From positions 52,146,922-52,210,921 of the forward strand of contig CM035173.1 in assembly GCA_020205615.1 (NCBI GenBank): a DNA stretch of 64,000 bases, in the 5' to 3' direction. Shown here piece after piece: positions 46,777 to 58,706 of the stretch (the first letter of the stretch is position 1; each line of letters starts with the position of its first letter). The notes beneath the pieces are model-generated. The model did not search any database and was not told where the DNA came from. It saw only the letters and a program-made list of their open reading frames with translations. A program made the position numbers and the translations under genes. The DNA is from Panax quinquefolius (Eukaryota; Streptophyta; Magnoliopsida; Apiales; Araliaceae).

Positions 46777-46882
46777 TCCTTCCCTCCTTAAAAGGATTCT
46801 GTCCCCAGAATCACAACTCAAAAAATAAAAATTTATCCGTTACATTCTTCCCTCCTTAACAAGATTCTGTCCCCAGAATCGC
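46771..46882 (-). repeat. Duplicated LTR-end/PPT segment in element D
   Basis: GTTACATCCTTCCCTCCTTA plus AGGATTCTGTCCCCAGAATC (46771-46812) recurs as GTTACATTCTTCCCTCCTTA plus AGATTCTGTCCCCAGAATC (46838-46879). Both hold the GAGGGAA polypurine core and the four bases next to the LTR start. Confidence 0.85.
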
Positions 46883-46959
46883 TATACAAAATCAAGCAAA
46901 CAATTGAGGATAATTCCTCATCATAACGCTTTCAAGTTCCCATGTAGCTTCTTCAGCAT

Positions 46960-48102
46960 TGTGGTTCCTCTAGATTACCTTAACAGAAGGTATCACCTTA
47001 TTCCTCAGTACTTGCTCTTTTTGTCAACAATTTGAACAGGGACTTCTTCATATGATAAATCTTTCTCAAATTGTAAGGGCTCATATTCTATAACATGTTT
47101 ATAGTCAGGCTTATATGGTCTCAATACCGAGACATGGAAAACATTATGAATATGCTCCAACTCCGGAGGTAAGGCTACCTCGTACGCCACTTCGCCAACA
47201 CGTCGAAGCACTTCGAAAGGTCCTATAAATCTAGGGCTCAATTTCTCCTTCTTGCCAAATCGAATTTTCCCCTTCTAGGGAGATACTTTCAAGAAAACAT
47301 AACTACCGACATCGAATTCGACGATTACATCGATCTTGATCAACATATTTCTTACGTCTCATCTTGTGCAGCTATCAGTCTCGCTCGAATCACTTTGATG
47401 ATCTCGACAGTCTGTTGCACTAATTCTGGACCCAATAGCTGACGTTCACCAACCTCGTCCCAACATAATGGAGTTCTGCATTTCCTACCGTATAACGCTT
47501 CGTAAGGCGGCATGCCAATACTTGCATGATAACTATTATTATAAGCAAATTCCACCAATGGCAGATGGTCATCCTAATTTCCCTTGAAATCCATAATACA
47601 TGCTCTGAGCATATCCTCTAGTGTTTGGATGGTTCTCTCACTTTGTCCATCGGTTTGAGGATGGTACGCCGTGCTCATTCTCAGCTGTGTTCCCAAACAC
47701 TCTTGTAATCGTTTCCAGAAATTAGATGTGAAACGTGGATCTCTGTTTGGTACAATAGACACAGATACACCGTGTCTTGACACAATCTCTTTCATGTATA
47801 GTTTTGCTAACCGATCTAGAGTAAATCGAATCTTGATTGGCAAAAAGTGTGCTGACTTCGTCAATCGATTGAAAATCACCCAAATGGCATCGTAACCTTG
47901 CTGAGTCGTTGGAAGACCTACCACAAAATCTATTGTGATATGCTCCCATTTCCATTCTGGTATCTCTAACGGTTATAATAATCCGATTGGCCTTTGATGT
48001 TTAGCTTTGACTTTCTGACACGTTAAGCATCTCGCCACACACTCAGCCACATCCCTCTTCATATTATTTCTTACGAATATTGAACAAAAATAATATCCCT
48101 TA
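46960..48102 (-). pseudogene. pol: Element D integrase
   Basis: Right to left: CLTCQKVKAKHQRP (second half of the H2C2 finger, about 48000-48045); core with [37 protein letters not shown] (second catalytic aspartate) and [14 protein letters not shown] (catalytic glutamate), 47924-47574; VEFAYNNSYHASIGMPPYEA and RTPLCWDEVGERQLL, 47558-47352; and the tail [34 protein letters not shown] and [14 protein letters not shown], 47241-47005. It is broken by frameshifts near 47575, 47290-47340 and 47005-47020. The tail is chromovirus-like. Confidence 0.85.
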
Positions 48103-50499
48103 TGTGACGCCCCCAAAATAGGTTCACACAACCCATTCTGAGTCACCAAATACATGGTACAGAAAATAACTACAACTTCATTATTATAATTATCGTGCAA
48201 AATACGACAACACATATATTGTGAGTTTAAATACAAATATTGTCTTCTAGACAATATCCAAACTCAAATAAGTCCTCATTATAATATTGATACACTATTT
48301 TATAAAATAGTGAGGACTACTAAAACAACTGACTTAAACATTTCTCCACACCCCAACTAGTTCCCGCTATATTCTCGTCTTCTGAGAAGAAAAATAGAAC
48401 AAAAAGGAAAAGGGTGAGCTCAATTAGCCCAGTAAAGAATATTATGACCAAGATAATGTTGAACAAATTATCGTTAGCCTTCAATAAATTAGATCAAATA
48501 TAATGGACAACAAGTTTTAGATTAATATTTGCAGCAGAAATAACAATTCATTAGAAGAGTTAAGTAGAGAATGAAATCTACTATCTTTCATGATTTAAAA
48601 ATCCATCATCAATATTTTATCCCTGTAACATCAATCAATATACATCTTGAACCAAATATTCATTTTTACTTTACGGGCCAAAGATATTCATTTGTATCAC
48701 CAGTTGGTCATGTTCATCTCAACACCTGTCCATCTTTGCACAACGGGGCAAAGATATTCATCAGGTTATTATTCATCTTTGCACTACATGCCAAAGATAT
48801 TCAGTTATATCATCATTTAGGATTGAGGATGATGAAAAATATTATAAAGAAACGAATTCAGTGAGATAAAAGGCCAAAGATTAGGGATTCGTACTTTAGT
48901 TTATCAAAGTTAAAAAATACTCCATAATAATCAATTGTGGAGCAAAATTCAAGAATGAAGATCAAAACATGAATACAATCAAAGATAGTAACCATAATAG
49001 ACAACTAGGACCAAGAAAAGAAAAATTAATTTTTCTATAAATAGTATCGTATTGGTGAATAGTGTCGTATACGTGAATAGTAACCTCGACATAAAAAGGT
49101 AAAAATTTTATAATAAAATTCATACCAATATTTCGATACAATGATATTGAAAGAAATAACATCATTTACGAAAAAAAATATCCCTTACCTCAAAAGAATA
49201 GTACTTCTGGTTGAAATATCAGATATAATGCTGAAGAAAACTTGCACTGCTTATCAACTCTCAAAGTATCTAAATACTCAAAAAATACGCTCGATATTAT
49301 AGAGAGAAAAACTTCTGATTCTGGTGTGATTTTTAATTCTAACCTAAGCTCCCTATTTATAGGAAAATGTTAGAACGCCAAAGTAGACTAACCTGCTACC
49401 GGTGGCTCTACCCTCTGCCATTCACGAACACTACACTTGAAACTTCAGCATTTTTCACCAAAAAACAAAAGTGGGGCCCACCCATGTTTTTAATAAAAAA
49501 ATTATTTATTTTCGAAACTTCAATAATTCACAATAAATAGCCTTTTATCAGAAAAATAAGAATTTTATGTCCATTCCATAGAAAATTTAATTCTCTACAA
49601 CTTTGTAGAAGAAAGTTTTTTCAAATTCCAAATAGAAAATGACCGAAATCCACATACGGATGATTTGTAATACCTTCATTCAGACAAAATACTGATAAAA
49701 CATCCCACCATTAATTCCTTCATTTATATCCACATAAAATAAATATTTTCTTATCATATAAATCAATAATTAATTATTCATAAATAATATTACAGAATCA
49801 CAATAATGACAACCAGGTCGTTCCCAGGAAAGAAGGGGGCTTTCCGATAAGGATTTCTCTTTAGTGGCGCGCAATTAGGTGACCTAACCCCTTTCCTAGA
49901 CAGAATTTTCTTAGACATTGCCAATAATGCTATCTAATAGTATTATTCAAATAATATAAATTATTAATCTGATAATGGAAAATACTGTGTAGTGACAATT
50001 ATTGAAACAATAATAATATAAAATATCAACGTAGCAATTATTGAATCAATAAAATAAAATATTGAACAGTAATTACTGTAACAATTATTGAGTAGTGCCT
50101 TCTAACGTAAGAATCAATAATTTATGCAATATTGTGTGCTACTGTGCAACAACGTGTATTACTGTATTTTAACCACCGGATATTCCAACAATGTTAACGG
50201 TAACAACTACACCGTTATTCATAAAAAAAAACTCATACTTGTCATTTTTTTCATCCGACAGTTTTCCGTCATGAGGCCCAAAATGGCTGCGCCGTCGTAT
50301 GAATATTCCCCGACAGCAAGAATATTCCACGACCAAACGAATATTCCCCGACAACAATAAGTATTTTATAACCACTTGTTTATTTAAAATATTTACGCAT
50401 TTTACCCATAACTAACCACATTAATCAAATCCATCCCTTACTATTTCAAAATAATAAATAGAGGAAATTCAAATTTATTTATAAAAAATTAGGGTCTTA
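48103..50499 (-). mobile_element. Solo LTR (A family) in element D
   Basis: TGTGACGCC to AGGGTCTTA, 2397 bp, lacking the final CA. TATAAATA at 49354-49361 (minus). Left flank ccctta. It abuts an oppositely oriented LTR of the same family. Confidence 0.85.
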
Positions 50500-50643
50500 T
50501 GTAAGACCCCAACTTTTATGAATAAAGATGAATTTTTCAATAAATATCATTTTTGAATAATTATGGTGTTGATTTGTTATAATATTATAGTTGTGGGTAA
50601 TATTTATAAATTTTGCAAAGTAAGCAAGTTGTTATATAATATT
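50500..50643 (+). mobile_element. A-family LTR start on plus strand, interrupted by element E
   Basis: TGTAAGACCCCAACTTTTATG opens an LTR on the plus strand; 144 bp match the LTR start region (compare the reverse complement of 53640-53788) until E begins. The rest should lie to the right of the window. Confidence 0.8.
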
Positions 50644-53600
50644 TGTGACGCCCCCAAAACAGGTATACATCACCCATCTTGAGTCGCCAGATACATGGTA
50701 CATAAATTCAAATACAACTTAATTTTACAATAGTCGTGTAAAATACAACAAAACATAGCAGAGAGTTTAAACAAGAATATTGTCATCTAGACAATATCCA
50801 CACTCAATGGTGTCCTTATTACAATTATTATCACATTATTCAGTAAAATAGTGAGGACTACTAAAGCCATTTATCCTGGACCATCACTCCATTCCCCGAC
50901 TCATCCCAACTATATTCTCATTTCCTGAAGAGAACAATGAAAGAAATGGTGAGCTCAACTAGCCCAGTAAGAAATATTATGACTAAGATAATGCAAAATA
51001 AATTATCCTTAGCCTTCAACAGTATAACAACTGATAGAATACAACAGACAACAAGTTTTAGATAAACAATTACAGCGGAAATAAGCAATCCATTAGAAGA
51101 GTCAAGTAAAGCATAAAATCTACTATCTTCTATGATTTAAAAAGTTTTTTATCAACTTTATCGTTGGGACTCATCTTAATAAATAAACCACATCATCGAA
51201 TCATCCCTGCACCACGGCCAAGGATATTCATGTAATCATCAATGGTCATGATTATACCGAATAAGCCCTGGTCATAATCATAACAACAACTATCTATCAA
51301 TGAACTACAGACCAATGAGGACTTTTACCACATCATTCGTCACATTATGGTCATGATTATACCAAATAATCCCTGGTCATAATCATACCAAGTCCATCTA
51401 TGCACGTAAGCCAAAGATGACTTTAATCACAATATAAGCATGAGGATGATGTGATGACATAATAATTCAATAAAACAAGTTCAAGGATAAATTTTAAAGA
51501 TTTATAATTTAATTTATCCAGAAATCAATAACGTCCAAATTGTCAACATGATACTTCTTTGTAGAGTAAAATTCAAGAATAATATTCATGTACCAAAAAT
51601 AATTTGGACAGAAAAGAAATATATTTTTAAAGGGTGAATAGTATCCCGTGAATAGTACTTGAGAATAGTACCCGTGAATAGTACCCAATACACGAAAAAG
51701 TGTCACGAATACCCGAGTGAATGATACTAGAGTGAATAGTAATCGGATGAATAGTAACTCGTGAATAGTACTCCGGCACGAAAAGTACCCCGAATACCCG
51801 AGTGAATAATACCAGAGTGAATAGTAACCGGGTGAATAGTAACCCATGAATAATAACTCGTAAAAAAATACCAAAGAAAATGATATTCCATGACGAGTAC
51901 AAAAGAAATGATATCTCAAACGAGTATAATAGAATATACGAAACTGCAAATGGGTTTTCACCCGCCATGCGTTAATCCACGTAGACAGATCATTTCCATA
52001 ATTTATTAAGGAATGAATACAAAGGATCATTCACTATGCATGCGGTAATCCACATAGACAGGTTATCCCAACAGAATAATAAAGAATAGAATAACAGAAG
52101 AATTAACCATGCATGTGATAGACCACACAGACAGGTTATTCCCAACAGAATAATAAAGAATGGAACCAGGTCATGCGTAATCCGCACAGACAGGATATTC
52201 CAACAGAATAATAAAGAATAGAACCAGATCATTTGTAATCCGCACAGACAGGATATTCCAACTGAATAATAAAGAATGGAATAACAGAAGAATTTCACCA
52301 TGTATGCGGTACTTTGCATAGACAGGTTATTCCAACATAATAATAAAGAATGGAATAACAGAAGAATTTTACCATATATGCGGTACTTTGCATAGAAAGG
52401 TTATTCCAACATAATAATAAAGAATAGAATAACAGAAGCTCTCTTCATGAATACGAAAGAAATAATACCCCTTACCTCAAAAGAAGACTGGATACTGGAA
52501 TAGTGAGGTAGCAGACTTCTTTTCTTCTTTCTCTCTATAATTTTCTCTATAATAATTGCTCTATAGCTTTAGTGAATTGGTGAAAAATAATGAAGGAACG
52601 AGCTTCTATTTATTGGAAAATATAGTTTCGATAATTGGACGTTTTGGGGCTCAAAATATTACAGTATAATACCTTCCTCTTTTTCTTCATTTTTAATTTA
52701 GTCCTATAAGTATTATCAAACTTGCACCACCTCCCCTAATAGTAAATAATGTGAATCAATAGTTCAATCATGTGAATCAATAGTTAAAATCATGTGAAAA
52801 TATGAATTACAGTATAGTACCTTCAACTATACCACCATTTTTAACTTAGTCATGCAAGTATTATCAATCTTGCACCACCTCCCCTAATAGTACAAGAATG
52901 TGAATCAATAGTACACACATGTGAACAAATAGTTATAATCATGTGAATTAATAGCAATTAATTTCTCATTTATCCGGTTAAATACCCGATTGGTTAATAT
53001 AACCTTTAGACATCAATTATTATCGAAATAAATGTTGATTTTCACTAACACCAATAATTCCAACACAATAGAACTATCAATTTCATCTTTAATCAATACG
53101 AACTTATTTATCATTAATATTATAACTCACAATATTTAATAACCAGGTCGTTCCCAGGAAAGAGGGGGCTTTCCGATAAGGATTTCTCCTTATTGGCGTG
53201 CAATTAGGTAACCAAACCTCTCCTTGACAAAACTTCTAGACATTGTCAGTATTGCAAATAATAATATGAATAACTTTGCTGTCTTAATTATTAATTTAAT
53301 AATATAACATATTATGCGAGATGATCTTTGTGACAATAATTGAATCAATAATATAGAGAGATATGATGCAACAATTCATGTAGCAATAATTGAGTATAAG
53401 CGAGTGACTTTTTACGTAAGCATCAATAATCAATACTGGTGTGCTACTTATGCAACCACGCGTATTCATGTACTTTTACTTAGGGTAGTTCAAGCGGTTT
53501 TAACGGTAACACTTTTCGCCGTTATTTTTATAAAAGATAATTACATTGTTTTTCTAACTACGACAATACTTCTGTTGTGGGGTCCACCAATGATTGTGCC

Positions 53601-53788
53601 GTCGTACGAATATTCCCTGTTAAAACGTATATTCCCCGACCAATCGAATATTATATAACAACTTGCTTACTTTGCAAAATTTATAAATATTACCCACAAC
53701 TATAACATTATATCAAATCCACACCATAATATTTAAAAAAATATTTCAAGAAATTTAAATCTTTATTCATAAAATTTGGGGTCTCACA
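50644..53788 (-). repeat. Element E 3' LTR
   Basis: TGTGACGCC to GGGGTCTCACA, 3145 bp, the longest of the family. It has an expanded GAATAGT array (51630-51870) and ~62-bp units (52030-52440), with a perfect GTTATTCCA/TGGAATAAC hairpin at 52326-52359. A second local repeat (52680-52770 and 52800-52940) holds TTGCACCACCTCCCCTAATA twice. Confidence 0.88.
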
Positions 53789-54580
53789 ATCTCTCATCCT
53801 TATGAAATTTCGCCCTCAAAATTTACGTACGTACCTGGTATGATGAGGATACCTTGATTTCATTTCAGATTCTAACTCTTGAGGTATAACCTTTGAGTGT
53901 TGAATTCGATCCTTCTTATCCTAGATTTTAACATGTATCTCCTCATACGTTAAATCTTCTGCTATATCATCTAGTTCTAATTTAATAATGTGGTTCGGGT
54001 CGTGCACATATTTACGTAACATCGATACGTAAAAAAAACGTTATGAACACGTAACATACTTGGCGGTAAAACGAGTCTATAGGCCACAGTTCCTACTCGA
54101 TCAAGGATTTCAAATGGGCCAATTAAATCGAGGGTTGAGATTTCCTCTCTTCATCGAATCTTGATTCTAGAATAACGCCTTCTTGAACCTTTTTCTTCGT
54201 ATTCATTAGCTCTGGGTCTGTAGTTTGAACGACTTTTAACTTTATCGATTAAAGTCGATTCTACTCGTATATTCATTATCTTCACGTGGGTCCCTAGAGT
54301 CTTTAACTCTATCTTCATAAGTTATATGAAATGGGTTTTTGTGTTAACAACATCGCACTCTTAAATGCATACTATCTTCTACTCAACGCGTCAGCTACCA
54401 CGTTCGCTCTTCCACAATGATATTGAATGGTATAGTCGTAATCTTCAACAGCTCGAGCCAACGTCTTTGGCGCATTATACGTTTGTTTTGGTTGAAGAAA
54501 TATTTAAGGGTTTTAGAAATGGGTTTTGTACTAGGATCAATACAAAATTTGATTTACGCTCTAGGGTTAGGCTAAGTAGT
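53789..54580 (-). pseudogene. pol: Element E integrase tail, RNase H/integrase-N and RT-linker remnants
   Basis: 53870-54140 matches the chromodomain-like tail of A and F. At 54140-54160 it joins directly to RNase H-end/integrase-N DNA (54160-54480), and at about 54505-54520 to the proline-rich linker before RT. RT is missing between. No useful frame remains. Confidence 0.8.
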
Positions 54581-55894
54581 TCTTCAAGAATACGTCAGGA
54601 AATTTATTAATAATATAAATATCATTCAAAACTGTGACTCTCATCCAAGACTTGGATAACACATGAAATGAAGGTTTCTACTAACAAAGTTTCAACCGAT
54701 AAGTCAAAGTCTAACTTCTCTAGAGTTAAATTTAAACGTTGAGTGCAAGCAAGAGAGATAAAAGAATGGGTAGAACCGTTATCTAATAAGGTATAGACTT
54801 CGCAAGAATTTATAATTAACTAACCCGTGCTAAATTCGTTCGGGTTACTCACTTTTTGAGAAGTCACAAAAAACGCTCTTCCTGAAACCACCGACTTTGT
54901 TTGTCCGTATCCACCTTTGGTGCCACCGTCCCAGCTGGACTTGACTTTGGTGCACGACAAAATCGGGCTAGGTGACCTTCTTTTCCATAATTGTAACATG
55001 CTTTGGATTCGCATCACGCAGGTTTGCAGCGATATGTCCCTCCCTCCTCATTTGAAGCATCTGATTGGTGGTCGTTCTCCTTCTTTGAAAGCGGGTGTTG
55101 GTGCCGCTATCTTTCCATCGTTGTTGAACCTTCTCTTCTTGAAATTTCCACTTCTATTATCTTGGCCATGATTACCATGAAGTGGTTACCATTCTTGGCA
55201 TGATAATTTCCCCCGATGGTTATCATTGTTCGGATGGCGTTGCCACTGTATGATTATTATCGTGTTCTTTGGTCATTACCTTTTGGTTGTCTTTGACTCA
55301 TTATCGCGCTCCAATAACTGAGCCCTATTCACAACATCTGAATATAATCAAATTTTGTGAGAAATGAGGTATTGACGTATATCGGGTTTCAAACCTCTTA
55401 GAAACATTTGCGTCATTCGCTCCTCATTATCGACCAAATGGGATGCAAACCAGGATAACTCCGCAAATATAGCCTCGTATTGCGACACGATCATATTGTT
55501 TTTCTCCAACTTGATAAACTCCACCTCCTTCATGTGATGAATACTTTCGGGAAAGTACTTGTCGTTGAACAGCTCTTGGAACTTCTCCCAAGACATCTTG
55601 AGTGAGTCAGTTTGGAGTGCGTTTTCTGATTTCCACCATGTCGCCTCTTCACGCAACATAAAGGTGGCGAAAGGAACCTTTTTGCTCTCGGAGCATCCCA
55701 AGACATCAAATATCTTGGTGATATGCTTTAACCACGTCTCGCCTTTAAGTGGTTACGGCTTTCCCAAAAACTCCCGTGGTCCCCAGCTCTTTGAAGCGCT
55801 TAGATGACCGGTAAATGGGTTGCCATTGTTTCCACCTGTATTTTGAATAGGAGTCTCTCTCGCCTGTTGTTGCATGAATTGCACAAAGCCTCTG
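54581..55894 (-). pseudogene. gag: Element E protease, CCHC and Gag remnants
   Basis: 55701-55348 is a clean 117-codon Gag piece: SLKMSWEKFQELFNDKYFPE, SIHHMKEVEFIKLEKNNMIV and MTQMFLRGLKPDIRQYLISH. Knuckle DNA is at 54950-55060, in disagreeing frames. Protease DNA at 54660-54830 is shortened by a deletion after 54655 relative to A and F. Confidence 0.8.
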
Positions 55895-55900
55895 TGTGAC

Positions 55901-58701
55901 TGTGACAACCGAGATTTTGTAATTTAATTTTAATATTTATTGAATTGAATAAATATTTTTCGATGAATTAATTATTAGATTAAATAATTAATTGATGAAA
56001 TTGTGGTAGATTAATTTAATTATATGTGTTATATTTATTAAATTAACGTGGAGAAATTTTATTATTCAAAATATATATTTATGTGAGCTTATTGAATTAA
56101 AAGGAATATTTAATGAGCCTAATATTATTTTTAATTAATTTAATTATTAATTAGAGATTAATAATTTGACATTATTAATAAAGGAGGAATTTAATTATGC
56201 GACTGTGTGAATTAATGAGAAATTATTATATTTTATTTAAAATAAATTAAATAAGATATTGTTTTATTTTATAAAGGGGTGTGACATGATTTAAACTATA
56301 TTATAAAGGTTTTATTAAATTAATTGGATATAAATCTTTAAGGTTAGCCAAATGAGGCCTTAAGAGGAGTTGGGGGCAGTTAAACCATGTATGGAGTAAC
56401 TGACCTCAACTCTGCGCATAAAGGATCAATTTTGTTTCATTTTACGTATTCTTCATTAAGTGTTTAACTGAGAGCCAGAGAGATTTCAGAGAGAAAATTG
56501 ATAATTTTGAGGAGATTGTGAGTGTGTGATTGAAGAAGAGTTGAGAAGGATTCATCTCCTGACAAATCTACACTTCACGCTTTGGGTAAATTCTTCAACC
56601 CATTATTATTATGTTGTTAAATTTTTTTATAAAATATGGCTCTCAAATTTCTGTAAAATCTCTGTAGTTGGAGATTGTTTTGACTATGTGAATTTATACG
56701 TGATCTTATGTCATGGTAGCATGTTTTACTATATGTATTGTATGGTTCCATATCATCAATTTCATAATATTATAATGTATGTTGTTGTTTCAAAATTACA
56801 GAGTGTTGAATTATGGCCATATGGCCCTTACGCACAAATTTAATGCGTCAATCATATATTATCTCCTAAATTTTTATGCTTGTATATATTATGTATGTAA
56901 ATACGAAGTAAACAAACTTCAAATGAACAGATTTGGTATTATATCGAATTCGTGGTGTTAAATTTTATGTTTTGTGTTCAATATTTTCAAGAACATCAAG
57001 AACAGTGAAATTACATATTTTAATTTTGTGATTATGTGTTTTAATTGGTTAAAATTACTCTATAAATGTTGGGTAATGTTTATGTACGAACTCTAGTATG
57101 TGGGTATGTTTGATTTGAAGAAATTAATGATCATATAATGATAAAATCGTTGAACTCTGTGTTCTTTGCGAACTGAAATTCAAAATCTGGAGTTTCGGCG
57201 CTGCCAGTGGCGCTAACTCGAATCGGAAGTCTCATGTGCATGACACCAAGTTTCCAGAATACGGCCGCCAAGAATAGGCTTAACGGTGGAATAGCAGTCA
57301 CCACTTAGCAGAATGTCCAAAAATGCATTTTTTCAAGTGTTCAAGTATAGAAATGTGATAGTAACCTAATCTAATGAATATAAAAACTTGTTAGACATAT
57401 AATGAGATATTAAAATAAGTTTTTATCAAGTCAAGAAGACATTTACATGTTGATTGAATTGTTGATTATGTAATTAGCTTGTTGTTCATATAGTGTATAA
57501 TTGCGTGACAACAAGTATGGTAATTTGACTAAGCATAGTCATAATTTGAGTTTAAACAAAAAAAATGAACTTGTGATGATTAGTACGTTATAATTGACTG
57601 GTATTGTGAACATAAATGATATGTAGGATTTAAATCAAGGAACGAGTTTAATTAACGTGTAATCTACGCACGAGGCAAGTTTCCTAACCCTACTTGTTAT
57701 CGTTATATAAGTTGATAAATTCACCTTTTTACATTGAGCAAGTTCCTAAACCTTGATTCTTTACATAAAGCAAGTTCATTATTCTATCTTGTTTATTATT
57801 GTTTAAGTCAAGATTTCATATCATTCTTTAAAAGCACGATTCCTGTTATACAATATTTATTCGATTGTATACATCTTGAATTTTATTATTCAAAATGAAT
57901 ATCAATTATTGTTGAACCTTATAAGACTAGCGAACCCTTAATGATTCGACTAGTCCATAGTTGATGAGCGTTCTAAATTTCAGAACCCTTGATGAATTAT
58001 CTTAACCAAACTCCCTTTGGTGCGGACTCTAATGTCAAACTAAGATGAACAACCCTGTATAGGGGATTACTTATGCGTTAGCGTTAAGATATTGTGCTGA
58101 TGTATGGTACTAAGGGTGATCCCTAAGTACGAGAAGAAGAGTCCATAGTCTTTATCGTATTAAAGGTTTCAAGTATAAACACTTGACAACCTAGGACATA
58201 GTTCAAGGTCTTATGACCCTCAGAAGTTCTTTTGTATCTTGCTATTCATTCTTGATTCAAAAGTTGAGTTTCCTATTTTAGAAGTCTTTGATTTATTCGC
58301 ATGTTATTATTCATTTATTATATTGTTATACTTGTGGGAAATCGTGCTCACTGTTGCGTAATAATAACATTGCAGTTAAGAACGAAAGATCAGACGAGCC
58401 TTCCACTAGTAAAGGCAAGGGCAAGATTAGCAAGTAATGAAGACTGGTTATTTATGTGGTTATGTAATGATATTAGACTTGATGTTACTTAAGACTTATT
58501 ATTTTTTTATGATTCCGTACAGATGTTTTAAGGTTAGAGCAACCTAGGATTTTATTTATTATGCAGTTGATGTAACCCCATAAGGGGAGATTTATTTATT
58601 ATTCCTATTTATTGCATGGTTTGCATTTATTTATGGGTAATGTTTGTATAGTGAACACCAAATCACGTGGAAATGGAAATACCAGATTTGGGGGTGTCAC
58701 A
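55901..58701 (+). mobile_element. D-family solo LTR in the end of F's 3' LTR, TSD GTGAC
   Basis: TGTGACAACCGAG to GGGGGTGTCACA, 2801 bp, plus strand. It is flanked by GTGAC at 55896-55900 and 58702-58706. Removing it and one GTGAC restores TGTGACGCCCCTAAAATAGG, the F LTR end. It has no internal region. It includes small ORFs up to 105 codons (56526-56843) without recognisable domains. Confidence 0.93.
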
Positions 58702-58706
58702 GTGAC

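Larger units (their letters stand above)
43828..48102 (-). mobile_element. Element D: chromovirus-like retrotransposon, left part
   Basis: 3' LTR 43828-46776, then PPT and integrase on the minus strand up to 48102, where an A-type LTR cuts it. The rest (RT, gag, 5' LTR) is not in the window and should lie to the right of all the nested insertions. The left flank is gagct. Confidence 0.85.
50644..55894 (-). mobile_element. Element E: internally deleted Tekay/Del-like retrotransposon
   Basis: 3' LTR 50644-53788, PPT, then only about 2.1 kb of internal DNA: integrase tail, RNase H/integrase-N remnant, protease-RT linker, protease, knuckles and part of gag. RT is wholly absent, as are most of RNase H and the integrase core. 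F interrupts it in gag at 55895. Left flank atatt. It shares its deletion joints with F. Confidence 0.85.

Noticed and set aside
56526..56961. 105- and 60-codon ORFs inside the D-type solo LTR
   Set aside because: They are inside an LTR, have no domain, and the corresponding region of D's own LTR does not keep the frame.
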